Shown in pieces: positions 45,790-54,070 of a stretch of 64,000 nt of DNA. The stretch is from the NCBI GenBank assembly GCA_011392765.1, contig WYCW01000001.1:372001-436000 (forward strand), read 5' to 3'. Made by a program: the position numbers and the translations under genes. How positions within the stretch are numbered: position 1 is the first letter of the stretch; every line of letters starts with the position of its first letter. Source of the stretch: Candidatus Thiosymbion ectosymbiont of Catanema sp. Cochon2018. GTDB lineage: Bacteria; Pseudomonadota; Gammaproteobacteria; Chromatiales; Chromatiaceae. The notes beneath the pieces were generated by a model. That model was given only the letters and a program-made list of their open reading frames with translations. It was not told the DNA's origin and made no database searches.

Positions 45790-45863
45790 AGGGCGGGCGC
45801 GTATAAATTTCTTTTCGATCAACAAGTTGCTACCAACTTCCAAGCGCTGGCGCGGAGCGCGTA
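45790..45863 (+). repeat. GGGCGGGCGCGTATAAATTT repeat, second full copy
   Basis: 74 bp practically identical to 39174-39243, ending GGCGCGGAGCGCGTAGT. It overlaps the 3' end of the small frame on the other strand. Confidence 0.75.
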
Positions 45864-46034
45864 GTCAGTTATAACTGCAGCCAGGTCCGAGCAGCATGTG
45901 TCCAATCCTTTTTTAGTGCAATCCGCTTCTTTAGGGAGGATCGGCACGTCTGTACACGCATTCATCCAAGGGATCAGTAACACCAGGATAAGGCACAAAA
46001 CGAACCGTTTGACGAAGACTTGATTATTCCGCAT
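45819..46034 (-). CDS. small lipoprotein-like frame, 3' end in repeat
   Basis: MRNNQVFVKRFVLCLILVLL with IPWMNAC resembles a lipoprotein signal (Cys27), then a short Cys-containing stretch (KEADCTKKGLDTCCSDLAAV). The last 15 codons (ALRASAWKLVATC) are repeat sequence, so the gene is probably truncated. No family recognised. Confidence 0.4.
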   Translation of the reverse strand: MRNNQVFVKRFVLCLILVLLIPWMNACTDVPILPKEADCTKKGLDTCCSDLAAVITDYALRASAWKLVATC

Positions 46035-46061
46035 GGCTGGCTTTTCGTGTAGCTGTGATCG

Positions 46062-46607
46062 TCATTCTTTAGGGAGCAAATGGGCCTCGATCGGAGAGAA
46101 GGTAGTGCGTTGGACATGCCAGTCGCCACCGGATTTGGAACAGACAACCGTTCGGTTTCCGTCGCTGACCAGAAAGGCGGGGACCGAGCGTTTGGCGACC
46201 GGAACGGCCTGTTCGAACCGGGGCCCGAGGGTTGCGCAGTCCGAGGCAGCTGGTAGGCGATTATGCTCATTGGGACCAAGTCATCGTGCCAACACCAACG
46301 CGGCCTCACCGTAACGATCGAGACGGATTTGGTAGCCTGGGAGCGCCGATTCCGGGCCGCGTGAGGTCGATGGGGGGATATCCGGTCCGGGTTCCGAGGT
46401 TCCGTTCGTTGCCGGCTTCGGATCGGTTGTTGGCCGAGGTTCCTGGTTCGATGTCGGCGGGACACAGTCCTGGGGCAGGGGTGCACGTCCGATTTGTACC
46501 TTCAGTTCCGGAAACAGGCCGGTCAATGTCCGTTCCAGATCTTGCTCGACCGCGCTATCCGGAGCGGCGGTGACGCCTATGTGGAGCCGGATCTCCGCCT
46601 GGCCGGA
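46062..46607 (-). pseudogene. unknown gene with in-frame TGA
   Basis: One reverse frame gives EIRLHIGVTAAPDSAVEQDL, LFPELKVQIGRAPLPQDCVP, a Pro-rich linker, then LPGYQIRLDRYGEAALVLAR, a TGA at 46281-46283, and continues in frame with LPAASDCATLGPRFEQAVPV, FLVSDGNRTVVCSKSGGDWH and IEAHLLPKE to a stop at 46062. Protein-like on both sides of the TGA, so a nonsense mutation is likelier than two genes. A start codon was not found. Downstream of a membrane gene on the same strand. Confidence 0.5.
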
Positions 46608-46622
46608 TCAGGTGCGGACGCC

Positions 46623-46922
46623 TTAAATGGCCTGCATGCGGCCGGCGATATAACGATTACGCCACCACCAATGCAAGCTGAATATCAATGATACCGCCGT
46701 CTGAATGCCGAAGACCAACAAGGTCGGAGCCACCAGCTTGGTCGGCGTGAACGCCAGTAGATCGGACGGAAACCCGAATCCATCGGCCAATGGTCGGATA
46801 GCGACTGGCTCGACTAGGAACAAAAACACGCTCGTGATGACGAACAGGAGGGCCGTGACCCCCGCCATTTGCACGAGCAGGAGCAAAAAAAGACTGCGCC
46901 AAGGGTGTCCGAAGGCACGCAT
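46623..46922 (-). CDS. small two-to-three-helix membrane protein, unknown
   Basis: From the ATG at 46922 the 99 residues include hydrophobic segments SLFLLLLVQMAGVTALLFVI, TSVFLFLV and LVAPTLLVFGIQTAVSLIFS, ending in HWWWRNRYIAGRMQAI. No family recognised. The region upstream to 47312 has protein-like pieces in another frame (IETWIDDAKDQPPFNPEAAD), so the gene may be the 3' part of a decayed longer one. Confidence 0.45.
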   Translation of the reverse strand: MRAFGHPWRSLFLLLLVQMAGVTALLFVITSVFLFLVEPVAIRPLADGFGFPSDLLAFTPTKLVAPTLLVFGIQTAVSLIFSLHWWWRNRYIAGRMQAI

Positions 46923-47312
46923 AACGAAGAAGGCGCGCTCGTTCTGGTTGATGGAGCACTCGTTCTCCAGTCCTCTAAAGAGTGCGCGGATGCGGATTGG
47001 AACAGGGGTTCTTCCAGATGGACGACCAACATGGAATCGAAGCTGCTGTCGCCGCGGGAGCCGCAATCAGCGGCCTCCGGATTGAATGGGGGCTGGTCCT
47101 TGGCGTCGTCGATCCAGGTCTCGATACGGTCCCTACGGCACGCTAACGCTTCGGATTTCCGGCTTTCGGCCTCGTTCGGGATTGGCGGCAAGGTTTGGGG
47201 CCATCGGGTACCCGGAAGTAGTCGTCCATGGGAGAGCACGATTCCCGTATTATGATTCCAAATTCGAGTCAAGGTCCCCTGAAGCTTAACGACGCTGTCG
47301 AGGAGGTTGGAC

Positions 47313-47537
47313 ATGGCGAAACAACTTATGGTGCTGCCGAGCAAAGAGGTGAGCAGGATTCGGTTGGTGACGGTGCCCGAGGATACGTCGCCTCACGAAG
47401 CCTATCGGTCTGTCACCGGTCTCATCGCCGAGGTCGAGCGTACCGGGAAAGACCAGTGGGTGGAGGATATGCTGGATCTGCTCGAAGAGCACGGCTTCGA
47501 GAACCTGGAGTTCATCTTGGGGCCACCGTTGGACTAG
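47313..47537 (+). CDS. small conserved-type protein, unknown
   Basis: ATG 47313 follows AGGAGG at good distance and gives 74 residues: MAKQLMVLPSKEVSRIRLVT, then a helix AYRSVTGLIAEVERTGKDQW and ending GFENLEFILGPPLD. No family recognised. It looks like a real small soluble protein by its ribosome site and composition. Its TAG stop falls in the CTAG that begins a solo end A. Confidence 0.6.
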   Translation: MAKQLMVLPSKEVSRIRLVTVPEDTSPHEAYRSVTGLIAEVERTGKDQWVEDMLDLLEEHGFENLEFILGPPLD

Positions 47538-47596
47538 GATTCCTTGACGGACCCGCATCTTTGACAAATGAGTCAAATTTGTGCACTCCCAGGGGG
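47537..47596 (+). repeat. solo end A of the A/B element family
   Basis: After CTA (47534-47536), GGATTCCTTGACGGACCCGC and AAATGAGTCAAATTTGTGCA match end A. No end B is present before the Maf gene; a CGATCCCGATTTGAGC tract follows that is shared with 51238. Confidence 0.65.
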
Positions 47597-47748
47597 GCAG
47601 TTGTCAGTTTCGATCCCGATTTGAGCTTTTACGACACCCTCCCCAGGGACCTGTCTGCCATCCCATGGACGGGACAGGCAGGCAACGAACCGCATCGATG
47701 ATGCGTGAGTGAGACAAACCACATCGGTAGGAACTGTAAGGAAATCCC

Positions 47749-48378
47749 GTGGCGAACCCATCACTCTTTCTAGCGTCGAAATCTCCGAGAAGGCGGTTGC
47801 TTCTGGAGCAGATCGGCATTCGGTTCGAGGTCATCGACATCGACTTGGATGAGGCCAGGCGGCCCGGTGAAGCCCCTGACAGCTATGTGCTGCGCCTGGC
47901 CCTGGAGAAAGCGCGGGCCGGTCGGGCCCGGGTCGAGTCACCGCACTGTCCGCCGGTGCTGGCGGCCGACACGGCGGTAGTCGTCGGGAATCGTATCCTG
48001 GGCAAGCCGAGCGATCGCCAGGACGCAGCCGCTATGCTGCGGCTGCTCTCCGGACGTACGCATCAGGTATTGAGCGGGATCGCGCTGGTGGGCAAGCACG
48101 AGTACGAGCGCCAGGCCCTCAGTGTCAGCGAGGTCCGTTTCCGCACGGTGAGCGCGCAGGAGGCGGATGCCTACTGGGAGAGTGGTGAGCCCTGTGACAA
48201 GGCCGGTGGCTATGCCATTCAGGGCCGGGGGGCCCTGTTCGTGGCGGACCTGCGGGGCAGCTACTCGGGCGTGATGGGGCTGCCGCTGTTCGAGACTGCG
48301 CGCCTGCTTGCTGCGGCAGGCATCGACTGCCTGGCCCCTCCACGCCGGACAGCGAAATTCGAGGTAGCAAGGGCTTGA
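47749..48378 (+). CDS. maf: Maf family nucleotide pyrophosphatase
   Basis: Maf proteins hydrolyse non-canonical or ordinary NTPs to NMPs and can halt division. The GTG start gives MANPSLFLASKSPRRRLLLEQIG with the SPRR motif; VLAADTAVVVGNRILGKPSD and GYAIQGRGALFVADLRGSYSGVMGLPL are the other signature blocks. 209 residues. Its stop overlaps the rng start (TTGA), and maf-rng adjacency is standard in Gammaproteobacteria. Confidence 0.93.
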   Translation: MANPSLFLASKSPRRRLLLEQIGIRFEVIDIDLDEARRPGEAPDSYVLRLALEKARAGRARVESPHCPPVLAADTAVVVGNRILGKPSDRQDAAAMLRLLSGRTHQVLSGIALVGKHEYERQALSVSEVRFRTVSAQEADAYWESGEPCDKAGGYAIQGRGALFVADLRGSYSGVMGLPLFETARLLAAAGIDCLAPPRRTAKFEVARA

Positions 48379-49829
48379 GCGAAGAAATTCTGGTCAATGT
48401 GACGCCTCCGGAGACCCGGGTCGCGGTGGTAGAGAACGGCGCCGTGCAGGAGATCCTTATCGAGCGCGCCGACCGTTGCGGGCTGGTGGGGAATATCTAC
48501 CAGGGCTGCATTTGCCGCGTCTTGCCCGGTATGCAGGCCGCCTTCGTGGATATCGGGCTCGAGCGGGCCGCTTTTTTGCACACCTCGGACATCGTCGACG
48601 CGGAGGGAGCACCGCGCAGCGGGCATATCCACGAGGTCGTCGGCGAGGGCGATGAAATCATGGTACAGGTGGTCAAGGAGCCCCTGGGCACCAAAGGTGC
48701 CCGGCTTACTACCAATATTTCCATTCCGTCCCGCTACCTGGTGTTTATGCCGACTCTCAACACGACCGGGGTTTCCCAAAAGATCGAGGACGAGGAGGAG
48801 CGCAAGCGGCTGCGGGACATCCTGCAGCGCTTCGTGGACGCGGGGTCCATACATGGAGGGTTCATCGCCCGCACGGCGGCCGAAGGGGTCAGTGAAGAGG
48901 CCTTGGTCAAGGACATGGATTTTCTGACCAAGCTGTGGCTCGGTATCCGGGAACGGAGTCGGTCTTGTGACGACATCGGGATGGTCCATGATGACCTGCC
49001 GCTGGCCCTGCGCGCCCTGCGCGACCTGGTGGGACCGGAGGTGGAACGGGTGCGGATCGACTCGCGCTCCACGGTCGAGCGGGCACGTACTTTTACCGCC
49101 AAGTACATTCCGGATATCGCGGCCCGCATCGAGTACTACCAGGGGGAGCGCCCCCTGTTCGATCTCTATGGGGTGGAGGACGAAATCCGCAAGGCGCTGC
49201 AGCGCAAGGTGCAGCTCAAGTCCGGCGGTTATCTGATCATCGATCAGACCGAGGCCATGACTACCATCGACGTGAACACCGGCGCCTTCGTCGGTCACCG
49301 GAATCTGGAAGAGACCATCTTCAAGACCAACTTGGAGGCGGCCCAGGCTATCTGCCGCCAGCTGCGTCTGCGTAATCTCGGCGGTATCATCATTATCGAC
49401 TTCATCGACATGAATGACGACGAGCACAAGCGCCAAGTCCTCCGCGCCCTCGAGAAATGCCTCGCCAAGGACCACACCAAGACCCACATCACCGATGTGT
49501 CCGCACTGGGTCTGGTGGAGATGACCCGCAAGCGGACGCGCGAGTCCCTCGAACACGTCCTGTGCGAGCCCTGCACCTGCTGCGGTGGTCGCGGGACCTT
49601 GAAAACCGCCGAAACCACCTGTTACGAGATCTTCCGCGAGATCCTGCGCGAGGCGCGTCAATTCGAGGTGGAGACCCTGCTGGTACTGGCCTCTCAGGAG
49701 GTGATCGACCGTCTGCTGGACGAGGAATCCGGACACCTGGCCGAGCTCGAGGAGCTTACCGGCAAGCCCGTCCGGCTCCAGGCCGAAGCCCTCTATACCC
49801 AAGAGCAGTATGACGTGGTTTTGATTTAG
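48375..49829 (+). CDS. rng: ribonuclease G
   Basis: RNase G matures the 5' end of 16S rRNA and decays some mRNAs. The TTG start overlaps the maf stop. Landmarks: MSEEILVNVTPPETRVAVVE, the S1 domain (GNIYQGCICRVLPGMQAAFVDIG), the DNase I-like catalytic core TTIDVNTGAFVG and IIIIDFIDM, and the zinc-link CEPCTCCGGRG. 484 residues, matching RNase G and too short for RNase E. A third gene followed it before being split by element E7. Confidence 0.95.
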   Translation: MSEEILVNVTPPETRVAVVENGAVQEILIERADRCGLVGNIYQGCICRVLPGMQAAFVDIGLERAAFLHTSDIVDAEGAPRSGHIHEVVGEGDEIMVQVVKEPLGTKGARLTTNISIPSRYLVFMPTLNTTGVSQKIEDEEERKRLRDILQRFVDAGSIHGGFIARTAAEGVSEEALVKDMDFLTKLWLGIRERSRSCDDIGMVHDDLPLALRALRDLVGPEVERVRIDSRSTVERARTFTAKYIPDIAARIEYYQGERPLFDLYGVEDEIRKALQRKVQLKSGGYLIIDQTEAMTTIDVNTGAFVGHRNLEETIFKTNLEAAQAICRQLRLRNLGGIIIIDFIDMNDDEHKRQVLRALEKCLAKDHTKTHITDVSALGLVEMTRKRTRESLEHVLCEPCTCCGGRGTLKTAETTCYEIFREILREARQFEVETLLVLASQEVIDRLLDEESGHLAELEELTGKPVRLQAEALYTQEQYDVVLI

Positions 49830-49975
49830 TCGAATGGTGGAATATAAGTTCACGGACCTGAGCGTCACCCTCAACCTGATTCCCCACGCCCGGATTTGCA
49901 TCGATCAGTTCAAACAACCGGGCTCGGAGGAGGGACTGTACCCCACGATCCTGCGTGACTATATCCGGCCTACTA

Positions 49976-50197
49976 GGATTCCTTGAGGGACCCGAATCTT
50001 TACAAATGAGTCAAATTTTGCGTGCACTCAATGATGCGGTTTGCTGAGCGTTTCGATCTCTTTTTTGTCCACAGATTACGCAGATTTCCGCAGATTAAGG
50101 AAGAAATAATCTGCGGAAATCTGCGTAATCTGCGGATAAAAAATCTTTACCTCCTTGACAGAAGACTCATGCCTCGTCGGTCTGAGGTAAAACCTCG
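49976..50197 (+). mobile_element. A/B-ended element E7
   Basis: Flanked by CTA at 49973-49975 and 50198-50200. End A GGATTCCTTGAGGGACCCGA; end B GGTCTGAGGTAAAACCTCG, whose hairpin GAGGT-AAA-ACCTC shows a compensatory change relative to other copies. Cargo: CGCAGATT hairpin at 50070-50143. Confidence 0.85.
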
Positions 50198-50200
50198 CTA

Positions 50201-50344
50201 GGGGGTGTTCTCAATTAAGCCAAATCCATGTAGCGCAGGCGTCCCGCCTGCTGGAATGCGGGCGTTTCGCCCGCGGGTTGCAGGCGAGACCCTGCGCTAC
50301 GTTCTTAGTTTCTGCGATGACCCGGCTTAATTGAGAACACCCCC
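50201..50344. mobile_element. MITE with 21-bp GGGGGTGTTCTC ends, TA duplication
   Basis: Perfect 21-bp terminal inverted repeats (GGGGGTGTTCTCAATT...), flanked by TA at 50199-50200 and 50345-50346, as for IS630/mariner-type MITEs. The interior has a GTAGCGCAGG/CCTGCGCTAC palindrome. It is inserted into the right CTA of E7. Confidence 0.8.
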
Positions 50345-50726
50345 TAACCTTTCCAGACAGCTTACCAACGAGCGTCTTTTCGACAATGACGGTACGCCGA
50401 AGAATGACGACAACGTCTTCGACGGCCCCTTGAACGGTTGGCGCGATACCGGCATCCGGATTTTCGATGCCTTCAGGATGGGCGCCTGGGAACATATTGC
50501 AGCCGGGTGAATCGTCGCCGGGCACCTGTCTGCCTGGCGGCGACAGGCCACCAGGCAACCCCCCTACCCTACCGGAGGCCGGCACACGCACTCGGTCGGT
50601 CGCTGTTCCGTGGATGACGAACGCTTCGCAATTCCATAAAATCAGTCACCTTTGATTTACATCCGCGCGTTTCCCGCGCTGTTCTTTCGCCACAACAAAG
50701 GCAGATCGAGACGAGAGGAGCAACCC

Positions 50727-51065
50727 ATGGCTATCGAGGTAAACGGCAAGACGATCGAGACCGATGAGAACGGCAATCTGGTCAACCCCCAGGACTGGAA
50801 CGAGGACGTGGCCAAAAAGCTCGCCGCCGAAGAGGACATCGAGCTGACCCAGGAGCATTGGGACGTGCTGGAGTACCTGCGCGAAGAGTATCTGAACAAC
50901 AACAATAATCAGCCCATGGAGCGCCAGATCAACAAGGATATGGGTAAACGCTGGGGCAAAAAGATCAGCAGCAAGGATCTCTACAAGCTCTTCCCCAAGG
51001 CACCGAGCAAGCAGGGCAATAAGGTCGCCGGTCTGCCTTTCGTGGCGCGCAAAGGGGGATACTGA
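50727..51065 (+). CDS. DsrC/TusE-family protein lacking both cysteines
   Basis: The 112-residue protein follows the DsrC/TusE fold throughout: MAIEVNGKTIETDENGNLVN, the helix LTQEHWDVLEYLREEY, and a C-terminal arm KLFPKAPSKQGNKVAGLPF. In DsrC and TusE the arm has a Cys before KIAGLP and a second near the end; here the first is Asn98 and the end reads VARKGGY. It therefore cannot carry sulfur as a trisulfide or persulfide. Such cysteine-free paralogues (RspA-type) are thought regulatory in sulfur oxidisers. GAGAGGAG precedes the ATG. Confidence 0.85.
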   Translation: MAIEVNGKTIETDENGNLVNPQDWNEDVAKKLAAEEDIELTQEHWDVLEYLREEYLNNNNNQPMERQINKDMGKRWGKKISSKDLYKLFPKAPSKQGNKVAGLPFVARKGGY

Positions 51066-51104
51066 GCGCACCGGGCGAGGATCGGTCGGTTCGGGTCCGA
51101 TAAC

Positions 51105-51136
51105 GGGGCAGTCCGGTGGGCGGGCTGCCCCTTTGG
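51105..51136 (+). terminator. rho-independent-like terminator after the DsrC-like gene
   Basis: GGGGCAG (51105-51111) pairs with CTGCCCC (51125-51131), followed by a short TTT. The stem is strong, but the T-run is short. Confidence 0.5.
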
Positions 51137-51196
51137 TCTCCGGGGCCGTCATTGTGCGGTTCGGAGGCATCCTCCGGCTTTGTAAACTCCGAATAG

Positions 51197-51255
51197 TCGA
51201 AATCGGAATCGGGATCGCAATCGGAATTTCGATTGCGATCCCGATTTGGGCTTTT
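51197..51255. repeat. ATCGGN hexamer word hairpin
   Basis: GTCGAAATCGGAATCGGGAT on the left faces ATTTCGATTGCGATCCCGAT on the right. The following GGGCTTTTGCGACACCCTCC is shared with about 47625. Confidence 0.6.
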
Positions 51256-51276
51256 GCGACACCCTCCTACTTTTTC

Positions 51277-51951
51277 CTACACCTCCGCCCACATCCGCAG
51301 CAGATTTGCGTAGCACCGGTCCAGGTAGGCCGTGGTCTCCTCTTCCGGCGCCTCCTGCAACCGCTTTTCCCGTACCAGGTTGAGCTCGTAGAGCAGCTCC
51401 CGTTGCGCCGGGTCGCGCACGTAGCTCTGGACCCAGGTCAGGGCCACCAGGCGCTCGCCTTCAGTCACGGGGGTGACCCGGTGTAGGCTGGAGGCGGGAT
51501 AGATGACTGCGTCCCCGGCCAGAAGCTTGAATTGTTTTTCGCCGAATGGGGTCCGGACCGCCAGCTCCCCCCCGGCGTAGGTCTCCGGTCGATTGAGGAA
51601 GATCGTCATCGCGATGTCGCTGCGAAAGCGTGGTCCGGTGCTGCCCATGACGGGATCGTCCACATGGTCGCCGTAGGTCATGCCGGGTTGGTAGCGGGCA
51701 AAGATGGGGTCCGCCACCCGATGGGGCAAGGTACCGAAGCGGAAGGTCTCGTGGTGACCGAGACTCGCCATGAGGATACGGATCAGCAGCTTCATGCATG
51801 CGGGATCCGCTTGTAGTTCCAGGTTGTCCTTGACCCGAGCAGCGGCAAAGCCGGCGGTGAGCTTGCCGTCGACGAAGGGGGCAGCGGCGAGGAGTTGGTG
51901 GATTTTTTCGAGTTGGGCCTGGTCGAGCAGGCCGGGGATGGTCAACAGCAT
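51277..51951 (-). CDS. PKHD-type Fe(II)/2-oxoglutarate hydroxylase (PiuC/YbiX-like)
   Basis: From the ATG at 51951 the 224-residue protein shows the double-stranded beta-helix iron site His96-x-Asp98 (YGDHVDDPVMG), distal His157 (SSLHRVTPV) and Arg167 for 2-oxoglutarate. MLLTIPGLLDQAQLEKIHQL is the family start. PiuC-like enzymes are often linked to siderophore uptake, but no receptor gene is nearby. Length is normal. Confidence 0.92.
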   Translation of the reverse strand: MLLTIPGLLDQAQLEKIHQLLAAAPFVDGKLTAGFAAARVKDNLELQADPACMKLLIRILMASLGHHETFRFGTLPHRVADPIFARYQPGMTYGDHVDDPVMGSTGPRFRSDIAMTIFLNRPETYAGGELAVRTPFGEKQFKLLAGDAVIYPASSLHRVTPVTEGERLVALTWVQSYVRDPAQRELLYELNLVREKRLQEAPEEETTAYLDRCYANLLRMWAEV

Positions 51952-52024
51952 GGGTAGTCTTCCGGTTGGAGGTCGCGCCTCTGTTAGAATGCCGCACTGT
52001 CGGGCCAACTGAAAGGGGCGCACC

Positions 52025-52351
52025 ATGATTCTAAAGGCCATCATCGACGATCGGGAATACAGCCTCAACGTACCCGAGGTCGTGATTACGCAGGGTGAGG
52101 AGTATTTCGCAAGACTCGACGCCGACATGGACCAGGGCTGGCAGATGAGTCGCGAGTGGGTGCAACACCCCGATCGAGTGGAACGCTGCCAGATCGTCGC
52201 CGACAAGCTCCTGACTGCTCTGGAAAACGAGAACGAGAAGCTGGGAATGCTCATGGCCGGCTATATCCTGAGCCGAATGCCGGACGTCGAGACGGTGGAG
52301 ATCGATATCCGCGGTGAGATCCAGAATACCCAGTTCATCAGGCGGTCCTGA
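52025..52351 (+). CDS. conserved-type hypothetical protein
   Basis: The 108-residue protein (MILKAIIDDREYSLNVPEVV ... DIRGEIQNTQFI) is soluble and helical with the motif DMDQGWQMSREWVQHPDRVERCQIVADKLL. I have seen similar small proteins in sulfur-oxidising Gammaproteobacteria annotated as hypothetical; no function is known to me. It is divergent from the hydroxylase, 73 bp away. Confidence 0.7.
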   Translation: MILKAIIDDREYSLNVPEVVITQGEEYFARLDADMDQGWQMSREWVQHPDRVERCQIVADKLLTALENENEKLGMLMAGYILSRMPDVETVEIDIRGEIQNTQFIRRS

Positions 52352-52364
52352 GAATCTTTTTTGG

Positions 52365-52607
52365 TAACTATTCAGCTCCCCATCTTGCGCGGTGAAAACA
52401 CAACCGGAAAAAACTACGAATCCCGCGAATCAGCGCGAATCGGTTTTCGCGTGGATTCGCGTGATTCGTAGTTTTTCCATCTCAAGGTTGGGTAGCTGAA
52501 TAGTTAGCTTTTTTGAACCGCAAAGGCGACTTTTATCCGCAGATTACACAGAGTTTCGCAGATTATCTTATTTTCAATCTGCGGAAAGCTGCGTAATCTG
52601 TGGATTC
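52365..52607. repeat. two word hairpins, one inside a 13-bp inverted repeat
   Basis: TAACTATTCAGCT (52365-52377) and its exact complement (52494-52506) enclose a CGCGAATC hairpin at 52416-52478 related to 39004-39066. A CGCAGATT hairpin follows at 52533-52607. No gene. Confidence 0.75.
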
Positions 52608-52665
52608 AAAAAAGTTTCGTCACAAAGAGTACAGTACGCCATACCTCTACCGAAAGAACCGGAAT

Positions 52666-53514
52666 ATGAATGCCAAGTGTTTCGTTCGGCTGATCGGCCA
52701 TGGAGTCGGTCTTGCGGTCTGTCTGACCGTGGTGTCCATGGCACAGGCGTCCCCTTGGACGGAGGTCGATACGGCGACTCCGGGACCTGCCGTTGCCATC
52801 GGGGGGCCCGCGAACGGCTGCATCGCGGGTGCGCGGGCACTGCCGGCTACAGGCACCGGCTTCGTCAGCATCCGGCGTCACCGCAAGCGCTATTACGGCC
52901 ATCCGGATACGGTTCGCCTGGTGCAGTACCTGGGTCGGGCACTGAGCAAGCGCACCCGTGAGCTGATGATGGTGGGCGACCTCTCGCAACCACGCGGCGG
53001 GCTCATGCCGTCCATGCACCGCAGCCACCAGAACGGCATGGACGTGGATATCTGGTTCCGCCTCGCCGGCTCGGCCCGGAGCGCGAACAGTCGCTACCCG
53101 GAGGGACGTAATCCCGACGGCATGGTCGCTCCCGGGGGGCTCGCTCTCAGCAGGGACTGGGGCCGACATCAGCGGTTTCTTCTCAAAACGACCGCCGATT
53201 ACCCACGGGTAGACCGCATCCTCGTCAATCCGGTCATAAAACGCGCCCTGTGCCGATCCGAGAAGGGTAACCGCCGCTGGCTGCGCAAGCTGCGACCCTG
53301 GTGGGGTCACGACGCCCACTTCCACGTCAGGCTCAAGTGCCCCAAGGGCAGCCCCCGCTGCCGGCAACAATCCCCCCTCCCCACCGGAGACGGCTGCAAT
53401 CGGTCACTCGCCTGGTGGTTCAGCAAGGAGGCCAGGACACCGTCGAAGAAACCAAAGAAGAAGACCGGATCGCGCATGTCAACCGCTTGCAAGGCATTGC
53501 TTTTCAAGCCCTGA
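52666..53514 (+). CDS. mepA: penicillin-insensitive murein endopeptidase
   Basis: MepA (LAS metallopeptidase) cuts D-Ala-meso-DAP cross-links in the periplasm. ATG 52666 gives a signal peptide (LIGHGVGLAVCLTVVSMAQAS). Zinc ligands lie in SMHRSHQNGMDVDIWF (His, Asp) and WWGHDAHFHVRLKCP (His residues). The catalytic domain start VSIRRHRKRYYGHPDTV fits the family. 282 residues with a basic tail KKPKKKTGSR. The longer upstream reading covers the hairpin and is not used. Confidence 0.92.
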   Translation: MNAKCFVRLIGHGVGLAVCLTVVSMAQASPWTEVDTATPGPAVAIGGPANGCIAGARALPATGTGFVSIRRHRKRYYGHPDTVRLVQYLGRALSKRTRELMMVGDLSQPRGGLMPSMHRSHQNGMDVDIWFRLAGSARSANSRYPEGRNPDGMVAPGGLALSRDWGRHQRFLLKTTADYPRVDRILVNPVIKRALCRSEKGNRRWLRKLRPWWGHDAHFHVRLKCPKGSPRCRQQSPLPTGDGCNRSLAWWFSKEARTPSKKPKKKTGSRMSTACKALLFKP

Positions 53515-53672
53515 GCAGGCCGGGATTTCAAGGGGCGCCTTCGTTCAGCTTGTCCGATTCCCCTCGTGCTACCTAGTGAAAATACGGAGACCATTACCCT
53601 TTGCGTTTATTTGCGGACAAATCTTCACAGCCTCCGGTTGGCTCTCACGCTCCAGCGTCAAAGCCAGCAGCA

Positions 53673-54068
53673 TCAATCGAAACTAGTTACCAGCACCTGT
53701 CGCAAGGCAGCTTCCACCTTCGCCGGCTCCACCGGAAAGGGAATTGCTGCAAAAACCGGAAAGCGGGACAGCAGATTGTCCAGCTTGTGCCGATATTCGT
53801 CCTGAAAGAAGACGATGACCTTGACCTGTGGATGGCGCTGCAGGCGGGCCATCAGTGTCTCCAGATTGCTGGTGCGATCCCGGAAATCCGACTGGAAATT
53901 GTATTCGGCGACGATGACGTCGGGGATCCGCTGCTTGAGGAAGGATTGGGCCTTGCGCTGAGAATTGACGACGGCGGTCTCGAAGCCGAGACGCCGGTAA
54001 AGCGGGACCAGGTTCGGGTAGCCACCGAGCTCTATGATGGCCAGGAGGCAAGGCGATGCGTTCTCCAC
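53673..54068 (-). CDS. receiver-like (pseudo-response-regulator) protein
   Basis: The GTG at 54068 gives 131 residues: CLLAIIELGGYPNLVPLYRR, ETAVVNSQRKAQSFLKQRIP, DVIVAEYNFQSDFRD, VKVIVFFQDEYRHKLDNLLS, and AAIPFPVEPAKVEAALRQVL. This follows the alternating strand-helix order of a receiver domain (the KP position is FP/PVEP), but the phospho-acceptor Asp is not evident (AEYNF). The start codon abuts element E8, so its native ribosome site is displaced. Confidence 0.6.
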   Translation of the reverse strand: MENASPCLLAIIELGGYPNLVPLYRRLGFETAVVNSQRKAQSFLKQRIPDVIVAEYNFQSDFRDRTSNLETLMARLQRHPQVKVIVFFQDEYRHKLDNLLSRFPVFAAIPFPVEPAKVEAALRQVLVTSFD

Positions 54069-54070
54069 TA

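Larger units (their letters stand above)
49834..50510 (+). pseudogene. gene interrupted by element E7 and a nested MITE
   Basis: ATG 49834 lies 4 bp after rng and encodes MVEYKFTDLSVTLNLIPHAR ... ILRDYIRPT before hitting element E7 (49976). After the MITE that sits in E7's right CTA, the same frame resumes at 50347 with NLSRQLTNERLFDNDGTPKN ... MGAWEHIAAG and a TGA at 50508. Removing both insertions gives an uninterrupted 101-codon gene. I do not recognise the family. Confidence 0.7.

Noticed and set aside
46281-46283. TGA as a selenocysteine codon
   Set aside because: No SECIS-like hairpin directly after it and no selenoprotein family match; nonsense mutation is simpler.
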